Shown: positions 1 to 5,413 of the stretch, one piece after another | Layout of the letters: each line of letters starts with the position of its first letter | Position numbering within the stretch: position 1 is the stretch's first letter | Source of the DNA: Roseimaritima sp. | GTDB lineage: Bacteria > Planctomycetota > Planctomycetia > Pirellulales > Pirellulaceae | DNA: 6,961 nt | Direction: 5' to 3' | Assembly: GCA_007124075.1 (NCBI GenBank) | Contig: SLFV01000417.1 | Coordinates: 1-6,961 of the forward strand | Notes under the pieces: generated by a model | Told to the model about the DNA's origin: nothing | Databases searched by the model: none | What the model saw: only the letters and a program-made list of their open reading frames with translations | Program-made: the position numbers and the translations under genes

Positions 1-1047
1 CTCGTAGCTAGCCTCCGGGTATTCATAGTTCTGACCAATAAAGTCAGTGGAAAACCCTAGTCGATTGTTCGTGTCCGTTTTCCGGTTGGGCATCGCGGAA
101 TTGATCCAAGGCAAACTGGTCTCTCCTGCCTCGTAATTTCGCAGCAGCAATTCATACCACATCGGCTGGTAGCCATCCGGCTTGTGAAACGCAATACGAT
201 TATCCGGGTGATCGGTCAGGCACATCCGAAAACAGTAGGCCTGAACGCGATGGTCGCCCTCCCCCTCTTCCCCCGGCCCGGCGGCGTCAATGTGTGGCAA
301 CAAGCCACTGCTGGGATTGCCAGGTTCCACATACGGGTCGACGCCCGCGACCAACTGATGATGAATCGCCTTGCGTGTTTGGACGCCGTTGAGCGTTTCG
401 CCGTAAGCCGTGTTCGCTTCGCGGCCGACGGTGTAGCTGACCCCAGCAGCGGCCATCAGGTCGCCTTCGTAGGTGGTGTCCAGGAATATTTTGCCGCGAA
501 AGGTCTGGCCCGATTCCATCTGGATGGCCGTAATTCGCCACGGAATCGAGCGTGTCATGGCGACGCCACCATTGCGATCCAGGCGTTCGTTATAGACAAC
601 CGGAATTTGGTTTTCAGCGATCCAGGTTTCAAAGACCTTTAACGCCACGTGCGGTTCGAATGTCCACATCGCGTCTTCATTGGTCGCGGTGCGAGTCTGT
701 CCGCCGTCCCGATACTCGTATTGGGTTTGCCATTTCCAGGCCTCAGGCTGTTCGTAGTGCGTTCGAACCGCTTGGTAAAACTCTCGAGATATACCTCCAA
801 TCGCGGCTTTGTTTCCGATGTCGGTTTGCCCTAAACCGCCGCTGGTCAGCCCTCCCAAACGTTGCGTCGGTTCGATCAAAATAACGCTTTTTCCCATCCT
901 TTTGGCTTGAACCGCTGCCGCCACACCACTGGAGGTACCGCCGTAAATCACAATGTCATAAACCGGCGTCTGACCGCGCACCGCATTTGGAAACGGCAAC
1001 AGGTAGAACGCCAACAAAGCCAGCGTTGGCAAGCCCCGAAAACGCAT
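1..1047 (-). CDS. Exported FAD-dependent oxidoreductase (FAD_oxidored-like), C-terminus cut by window edge
   Basis: The frame is open from an ATG at 1047 to the left edge, giving 349 residues with no stop, so the C-terminus is missing. Residues 1-25 look like a Sec signal peptide: a short basic start (MRFR), a hydrophobic core rich in L, A and F, and a likely cut near G25-Q26. A Rossmann-type FAD site follows at 29-59 ([17 protein letters not shown], ending in the ribose-binding acid E59). The glycine-rich stretch [13 protein letters not shown] is at 64-76. DTTYEGDL at 190-197, followed by an AAAGV stretch, is typical of the FAD_oxidored family, as is NRKTDTNN at 321-328. Such proteins are common and often secreted in planctomycetes; the substrate is not known and cannot be read here. 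A Shine-Dalgarno GAGGT (1054-1058) lies six bases before the ATG and supports the start. The gene is 79 bases downstream of the PLP enzyme on the same strand. The family call is firm; the reaction is open. Confidence 0.88.
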   Translation of the reverse strand, partial: MRFRGLPTLALLAFYLLPFPNAVRGQTPVYDIVIYGGTSSGVAAAVQAKRMGKSVILIEPTQRLGGLTSGGLGQTDIGNKAAIGGISREFYQAVRTHYEQPEAWKWQTQYEYRDGGQTRTATNEDAMWTFEPHVALKVFETWIAENQIPVVYNERLDRNGGVAMTRSIPWRITAIQMESGQTFRGKIFLDTTYEGDLMAAAGVSYTVGREANTAYGETLNGVQTRKAIHHQLVAGVDPYVEPGNPSSGLLPHIDAAGPGEEGEGDHRVQAYCFRMCLTDHPDNRIAFHKPDGYQPMWYELLLRNYEAGETSLPWINSAMPNRKTDTNNRLGFSTDFIGQNYEYPEASYE

Positions 1048-1101
1048 GAATGGACCTCAGTGGCAAAAAACGGACGTAAAACAAGGCAAGGAGGGGCATC
1101 G

Positions 1102-1130
1102 AGCATAGATCTAGCGAGCGACCAATTCAA
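1102..1130 (-). promoter_or_regulatory. Candidate sigma-70-like promoter for the FAD oxidoreductase
   Basis: On the minus strand, TTGAAT (1125-1130) and TATGCT (1102-1107) are separated by exactly 17 bases, each matching four of six consensus positions. Transcription would begin near 1095, leaving a leader of about 48 bases before the ATG at 1047. The -35 box overlaps the stop codon of the upstream PLP enzyme. Planctomycete promoters are poorly defined and such matches also arise by chance, so this is only a candidate. Confidence 0.3.
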
Positions 1131-2320
1131 GCGTCGGGTCGGGTTGCATAACGCTGCGAGGCCTCGATTGCTTGAGCAAGGTCTGCTTGCAGATCTTCGA
1201 AAGCTTCCAAGCCCACACTTAGTCGGATCAAGCTGTCCTGAATCCCCGCCTTGATTCGATCTGCCACATCGTAACTGGCATGCGACATCGACGCCGGCTG
1301 TTCAATGAGGGATTCTACCGCTCCCAGACTGACCGCCAGATGAAACAGGCGTGTCGACTCGCACAACCGCGCGGTTTGGGCAAAGTCGCCCCGTAACTCA
1401 AAACAAAGCATCCCGCCGAAGTCGCGGAACTGCGTGGTTGCCAATGCATGTTGCGGATGTTCGGGCAAGCCAGGGTACAAAACGCGTGCAACCGCCCGAT
1501 GTGTCTGCAACCACTGGGCCAGTCGCCGCGCGGTGCGACATTGCTCCGCGATCCGAACCTGCAGCGTCTTTATCCCGCGGGCAACCAGAAAACAGCTGAA
1601 GGGATCCAGCACGGCTCCGGTCGCATTCTGAATAAAGTACAGCCGATTCAGTAATTCTTCGTCCGCAACCGCCAAGGTTCCACCCAGGCAGTCACTATGT
1701 CCACCCAGATACTTCGTCGCCGAGTGCATGACGATATCCGCCCCAAAATCCAGTGGCTGGATCAACGCTGGCGTGCCAAACGTATTGTCGACTGCCAGCA
1801 AGCAGCCTGCCTGGTGAGCCATTTTCGCCAACGCAGACAAGTCGGGAATGGAAAACAAAGGGTTGCCGATTGTTTCACCCCAAATCAATTTCGTCTCCGC
1901 ACGTAGCGACGCCGCGACGGCCGCTAAATCCGTCAGGTCAACCAACGATACGGTAATGCCCGCATGATCACAGATTTTGTGCAGCAGTCGATACGCGCCC
2001 CCATAGATATCCGATCCCGCAACGATATGGTCTCCACTGCGGAGCAACATCGTCACACAATGAATTGCCGCCATACCGCTTGAAAATGCCAACGCCCCGC
2101 AACCGTTTTCCAACGAAGCAAGGGTCGCCTGTAAACCGCTGCGAGTCGGGTTGCCGCTTCGCGAGTAATCAAATTGGCCCCACTTTCCTGCACCGGGTTG
2201 CTGAAACGTGCTGGCCAGATGCACAGGAGGGACGACCGCGCCGGTTTGTGGGTCAACCTCGTTACCAACGTGAATCGCGCGGGTGCGGAACTGCCACGAC
2301 TGCGAAGGGGGCTTGCTCAT
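1127..2320 (-). CDS. PLP-dependent trans-sulfuration enzyme, cystathionine gamma-lyase / gamma-synthase type
   Basis: A complete 397-residue protein, the usual length for the Cys/Met metabolism PLP enzyme family, and expected to be a cytoplasmic tetramer. Visible landmarks: YSRSGNPTR at 52-60 (Tyr and Arg that hold the PLP phosphate of the neighbouring subunit), SSGMAA at 80-85, the PLP-stacking Tyr of DIYGG (Y106), DNTF with D178 contacting the pyridine nitrogen, SATKY with the Schiff-base lysine K203, SLGAVESLIEQP at 331-342, and the carboxylate-binding R366. The E336-containing motif and DNTF favour cystathionine gamma-lyase or gamma-synthase over plant-type beta-lyase, which I recall having Lys and Ser at the matching places. 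There is no Cys after the stacking Tyr, which argues against methionine gamma-lyase. Lyase (cystathionine to cysteine) and synthase cannot be separated by eye. The start overlaps the upstream gene's stop as ATGA and lacks a strong Shine-Dalgarno, which suggests coupled translation. Confidence 0.88.
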   Translation of the reverse strand: MSKPPSQSWQFRTRAIHVGNEVDPQTGAVVPPVHLASTFQQPGAGKWGQFDYSRSGNPTRSGLQATLASLENGCGALAFSSGMAAIHCVTMLLRSGDHIVAGSDIYGGAYRLLHKICDHAGITVSLVDLTDLAAVAASLRAETKLIWGETIGNPLFSIPDLSALAKMAHQAGCLLAVDNTFGTPALIQPLDFGADIVMHSATKYLGGHSDCLGGTLAVADEELLNRLYFIQNATGAVLDPFSCFLVARGIKTLQVRIAEQCRTARRLAQWLQTHRAVARVLYPGLPEHPQHALATTQFRDFGGMLCFELRGDFAQTARLCESTRLFHLAVSLGAVESLIEQPASMSHASYDVADRIKAGIQDSLIRLSVGLEAFEDLQADLAQAIEASQRYATRPDA

Positions 2321-3576
2321 GCCTGCAATGCCTGCTCGAGATCCGCAATTAAATCGTCGCCGTTTTCAATGCCACATGAATAGCGAATCATATTGTCCGC
2401 GATCCCAAAACGCTGGCGATCGGCTGACGAATAGCTGAAATAGCTCATCACCAATGGCTGTTCAATCAAAGATTCCACACCTCCCAAACTGGGCGCGATG
2501 CGAGGAATTTGTGCGGCATCGACGATCCTGGCCGTTTCTTTCCAATTGGCATCCAAGACCTCGAAAGTAATCAAACCACCGAATCCTCGCATCTGGCTCC
2601 GGGCGATGGAATACGTTGGATGCGATGCCAAGCCTGGGTAATACACTGTGCCAACGCGAGGATGGCCTGCTAAGAATTCCGCCAATCGTTGACCGTTTTC
2701 ATTGTGTCGCTGCATCCGCAGTTCAAATGTTTTTAGTCCACGTTCCAGCAGATAAAGGCTGTGCGGCGAGCTGATTCCCCCGAGAATCCCGCGCAGCGCC
2801 CGGATCGATTCCAGCTTCTCCGAGCTGCCACAAATAACTCCCGCTAACAGGTCGTTGTGGCCACCCAGATATTTTGTTGCGGAATGCAACACATAATCGA
2901 CCCCCCAGTCCAATGGCCGAATGTTGTAAGGGGTGGCCAATGTGGCATCGATCAACGTTTCCACCTCATGAGCCTTCGCAAGGGCCACAAATTGCTCTAG
3001 ATCAACGGTCGTCAAATGCGGGTTGGTTGGCGATTCACTGACCAGCATTTTAGTCTTCGCATTGATCGCCGCTTCCATCGCGCCATAATCACCCGTAGGA
3101 ACTTGCCGGGTCACGACGCCAAAACGTGACAAATGTTTCGCACAGAATTCGCGACTGCGGTGATAACACTGGTCAAAAAAAACGATCTCGTCGCCAGCGT
3201 TCAATTTGGACATTAACAGTCCGACGATGGCCGCCATTCCCGAACCGTAAATGACAGCCGATTCCGCATTGTCCAACGCCGCAAGCTTGCCCTCCACGCT
3301 TTTTTCATTAGGGCTGCCGTACCGGCCGTATTCCTCTCGCTCGCAGCGGCCTTCCACATAATCCAGCAAATCAGCAGTAGATGCAAAAGTGAACGTCGAA
3401 GCACAAAATATGGGATCCGTGATCGAATCACCCGGTTTCTGACGCAATTCACCCGCATGCACGCTGGTGGTCGACATGCCAACAGATGGCCGCATTCCCT
3501 TGCGAGGAGATGCGGCGGTGTCTTGAGGATGACCTGTGGGTCTGGGCGTCATATTAGGAGGGCTTCCGGTGGCCAT
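2317..3576 (-). CDS. metB: Cystathionine gamma-synthase, plant-like type (PLP-dependent)
   Basis: From the ATG at 3576 this encodes 419 residues. It likely joins an activated homoserine to cysteine, forming cystathionine for methionine synthesis. PLP-family landmarks: YGRYGSPN at 83-90, GSGMAA at 111-116, the stacking Tyr in DQCYHRSR (Y138), D210 in IDATLATP, SATKY with lysine K235, GGHNDLLAG at 238-246, and R398 in NMIRYS. KYLGGHND, YYPGLASHP, IPRIAPSLGGVES and MSYF recall plant cystathionine gamma-synthase more than the DNTF/HSD/MSHA pattern of its neighbour. The start was chosen because AGGA (3583-3586) lies six bases upstream; the same frame stays open to 3792 but only from a TTG and without conserved sequence. 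The first 33 or so residues, rich in P, T and S, precede the usual family start at STTSVHAGE. Alternative starts inside this stretch (M28, M34) lack a well-placed Shine-Dalgarno. The TGA stop overlaps the next gene's ATG. Gamma-synthase against another member of the family remains an inference. Confidence 0.85.
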   Translation of the reverse strand: MATGSPPNMTPRPTGHPQDTAASPRKGMRPSVGMSTTSVHAGELRQKPGDSITDPIFCASTFTFASTADLLDYVEGRCEREEYGRYGSPNEKSVEGKLAALDNAESAVIYGSGMAAIVGLLMSKLNAGDEIVFFDQCYHRSREFCAKHLSRFGVVTRQVPTGDYGAMEAAINAKTKMLVSESPTNPHLTTVDLEQFVALAKAHEVETLIDATLATPYNIRPLDWGVDYVLHSATKYLGGHNDLLAGVICGSSEKLESIRALRGILGGISSPHSLYLLERGLKTFELRMQRHNENGQRLAEFLAGHPRVGTVYYPGLASHPTYSIARSQMRGFGGLITFEVLDANWKETARIVDAAQIPRIAPSLGGVESLIEQPLVMSYFSYSSADRQRFGIADNMIRYSCGIENGDDLIADLEQALQA

Positions 3577-3582
3577 AGCATA

Positions 3583-3586
3583 TCCT
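3583..3586 (-). promoter_or_regulatory. Shine-Dalgarno that decides the metB-like start
   Basis: AGGA on the minus strand lies six bases before the ATG at 3576. No comparable motif at proper spacing precedes the later in-frame ATG codons (MTPRPTG, MRPSVG or MSTTSV starts), so the 419-residue form is preferred. Confidence 0.5.
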
Positions 3587-3773
3587 GTCAGAAGGGCGGC
3601 AAGTTCGTCAGGACAGAGAAGCGATACCGCAGCGACACAATCGACATTGGCCGGAACACGCAACCGATAGGTCAACCTACAAAACCGCTTTGGTGGCGGC
3701 AACGTTACCATTCGGCTGGGATGGCTCTTTAGCAGAAAAGGCTGCAAGCGGCCGCAAATCCCTGAACAATTTG

Positions 3774-3802
3774 AGTGTATCCCGCAAGGCAACCGAAATC
3801 AA
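3774..3802 (-). promoter_or_regulatory. Candidate sigma-70-like promoter for the metB-like operon
   Basis: On the minus strand, TTGATT (3797-3802) and TACACT (3774-3779) are spaced by 17 bases, each with four of six consensus matches. The start of transcription would be near 3766, leaving a leader of roughly 190 bases, long enough for a regulatory RNA though none is recognised. Confidence is limited by the lack of a defined planctomycete consensus. Confidence 0.3.
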
Positions 3803-3950
3803 CTCGCTGGTCGACAAAACAGAGCCGGGGGGCGTGACCGGTGACCAAAGAACCCGCACTTTCCAAACGTTTTCATCCCGCTAAGCTTGCGATGAGGGTG
3901 GTCCCCTGCGGAAAATTACGGTCTACAATGAGTGAGGTAGCAGAGCACGA

Positions 3951-3955
3951 GGAGG
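3951..3955 (+). promoter_or_regulatory. Shine-Dalgarno for the 3969 start of the HEAT-like gene
   Basis: GGAGG lies 13 bases before the ATG at 3969, rather far; the overlapping AGGGA (3953-3957) is 11 bases away. The motif is strong but the spacing is longer than usual, which is why the internal GTG at 4068 is kept as a rival start. Confidence 0.5.
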
Positions 3956-3968
3956 GAATAAGACAACG

Positions 3969-5402
3969 ATGATTCACTCACAACCCCTGAGGGCAACGTT
4001 CTTTGCTCGTGGTAAATCGGAAAGTCAGCGTCGTTGTTTCCTAACCAATCCTAAGGACGATTTGACCGTGACCTTGCACGTAAACAGATTCCGCAGGCAC
4101 CACACTGCCGCCAAAGCATCTACGCTCAGGTTGGTCTTGTGGGCGACCATTGGCATCTTTCTTAACTGCGGGATCGGGGACCTTGCCTGCCATGCGTCTC
4201 CCCAACAGTCTGCGGATGATGCCCAACAACCTGCGGATGACGTAAGTCCAGAAGATGGTGACGCCTCGACGACGCAGCCCAACACGCTACCGACGGTTGA
4301 CCTGCCGCCTCTGCCGGAGGAACAACAAGCCGATCTGATTGCGCGGCTGGGGGCGTCTCGCTTTCAGGTTCGAGAAGAGGCCGTTTTGGAGTTACAGGAA
4401 CTTGGGCTGCGAATGCTGCCAGCGCTGAAACAAGCGTCGTTGGAACACGAGGACCCAGAGGTTAGAGCACGCGCGTCATTTGTTTATCGACAAATTGTCC
4501 AAGATGATTTTGACTTTCGTGTGGAGGCGTTTCTGGCGGGCCAGGACACTGGGGATTCGTTTGCAGGGTGGTTCTATGTCGCTTCACTGATGGGCGATTC
4601 CCCCGAAGTACGCGAGATCTTTATTGCTGCAGCACGCGAACATGGCAAATTGGTGGAGACCTTTGATGGTCACCCGAGAGATCGGCTACTGGAACTGGAA
4701 AACGTCGCCCATCGGATCATGCGAATGCAGATCGAACAGATGCGTCTGCCGCAGGAGGCTGATTTAATGGTGGTTCTGTGGGCGATTGCCGACCCGGCTA
4801 TTCCCATTTCACCTCAAGTGCAAAGGCTTGCCATATCGCTTATGCAGAAATCCGTTGCTAACGAGTTGCGTAAAAACGCTCAATTGGAAAATCGTTTTTT
4901 GGCGTTGGTCGGGAATTGGATCCGCCGATCGCGGGTCGACTTTGCACACGATACCTTATGGCTGGCGATGCAATGGAACATGGATATTGACGGGATGACA
5001 TTGGGATTACGAGCCGCGTACGAGGCGCGTGACCCGATGAATGTTCAAGCGGGTTTGCAAGCAATCGCTAGGTTTGGCAGTCGCGATGATATTCCGCCGT
5101 TACTGCCGTTCCTAGAGGATCATCGTGTTCCCGATGGCGATGCACAAGAGAATCCATTGATGCTGGAGGTGCGTGTCAGCGATGTGGCGATGGCAGCGAT
5201 TGCCACGTTGTTGAAAGCCGATTTGAAGGAACTTGGATTTCCCGCCGCGGTGACTCATGGTAAGATCGCGTTCGACCCGCGCAGCGTCGGATTCGGAAAA
5301 CGACAAACCGAACAACGGAGCCGAGTGCGGACACGCCTAGATGACTTGATCCAACGAGAACGGCGGGCGAACAAATTACCTGCGGAAGTGCCCGAGCAAT
5401 GA
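3969..5402 (+). CDS. Exported HEAT-like repeat protein of unknown function
   Basis: The reading from ATG 3969 gives 477 residues. A hydrophobic stretch at 53-70 (LRLVLWATIGIFL and following) with a possible cut after A76 looks like a signal peptide, but 52 residues ahead of it is unusually long. A GTG at 4068 would give a 444-residue protein with a normal leader. After it comes a linker at 77-107 rich in Q, A, D, P and S. A HEAT-like helical repeat pair lies at about 118-176 (LGASRFQVREEAVLELQELG, then DPEVRARA). A helical middle region follows, and weaker HEAT-like helices sit at about 359-418 (DDIPPLLPFLED). The C-terminus at 443-469 is strongly basic with many Arg. No catalytic motif is visible and the Cys residues do not form a proper lipobox. 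Similar exported HEAT-like proteins are frequent in planctomycetes; the role is probably binding or scaffolding in the envelope, which is inference only. It diverges from the metB-like gene and converges on gyrA. Confidence 0.8.
   Translation: MIHSQPLRATFFARGKSESQRRCFLTNPKDDLTVTLHVNRFRRHHTAAKASTLRLVLWATIGIFLNCGIGDLACHASPQQSADDAQQPADDVSPEDGDASTTQPNTLPTVDLPPLPEEQQADLIARLGASRFQVREEAVLELQELGLRMLPALKQASLEHEDPEVRARASFVYRQIVQDDFDFRVEAFLAGQDTGDSFAGWFYVASLMGDSPEVREIFIAAAREHGKLVETFDGHPRDRLLELENVAHRIMRMQIEQMRLPQEADLMVVLWAIADPAIPISPQVQRLAISLMQKSVANELRKNAQLENRFLALVGNWIRRSRVDFAHDTLWLAMQWNMDIDGMTLGLRAAYEARDPMNVQAGLQAIARFGSRDDIPPLLPFLEDHRVPDGDAQENPLMLEVRVSDVAMAAIATLLKADLKELGFPAAVTHGKIAFDPRSVGFGKRQTEQRSRVRTRLDDLIQRERRANKLPAEVPEQ
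4053..4070 (+). promoter_or_regulatory. Alternative ribosome site and GTG start inside the HEAT-like gene
   Basis: AAGGA (4053-4057) lies ten bases before an in-frame GTG (4068-4070). Starting here shortens the region before the hydrophobic core from 52 to about 19 residues, a normal signal-peptide layout. It competes with the ATG at 3969; the sequence alone does not settle which is used. Confidence 0.4.
4201..4242 (+). repeat. Two-copy 21-base tandem repeat in the linker of the HEAT-like protein
   Basis: Units 4201-4221 and 4222-4242 match at 18 of 21 positions and keep the frame. They encode PQQSADD and AQQPADD. The repeat lies just after the predicted signal peptide in a low-complexity acidic linker, where copy number often changes by slippage. 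Confidence 0.8.
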
Positions 5403-5413
5403 CCGACAACTCG

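Larger units (their letters stand above)
3577..3968. other. Divergent intergenic region between the metB-like gene and the HEAT-like gene
   Basis: This 392-base stretch separates two divergent genes and must hold promoters for both. The minus-strand side has a candidate promoter at 3774-3802, which would give a leader of about 190 bases. On the plus-strand side I see a lone -10-like TACAAT (3924-3929) with no matching -35. There is a 7-base direct repeat, GTGACCG then GTGACCA, at 3834-3847. Open frames across it show no recognisable protein. I looked for SAM-type riboswitch landmarks in the methionine-gene leader and did not find them. No tRNA or terminator is evident. Confidence 0.6.

Noticed and set aside
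184..642. Plus-strand open frame of 152 codons
   Set aside because: It is the shadow of the FAD oxidoreductase, whose minus-strand translation has recognisable FAD and DTTYEGDL motifs.
862..1254. Plus-strand open frame spanning two gene ends
   Set aside because: It runs antisense across the FAD gene start and the PLP enzyme end and has no recognisable domain.
3750..3757. GCGGCCGC palindrome
   Set aside because: An 8-base palindrome alone is expected by chance often enough and has no second copy or spacing pattern suggesting an operator.
3577..3770. Possible SAM or preQ1 riboswitch in the metB-like leader (GCTAAAGAGCC-like stretch)
   Set aside because: Only a few bases resemble known motifs; I could not build the required pseudoknot or helices.
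3577..3792. Longer form of the metB-like protein starting at the TTG at 3792
   Set aside because: The extra 72 residues look unlike the family, the TTG has no good Shine-Dalgarno, and it would overlap the candidate promoter.
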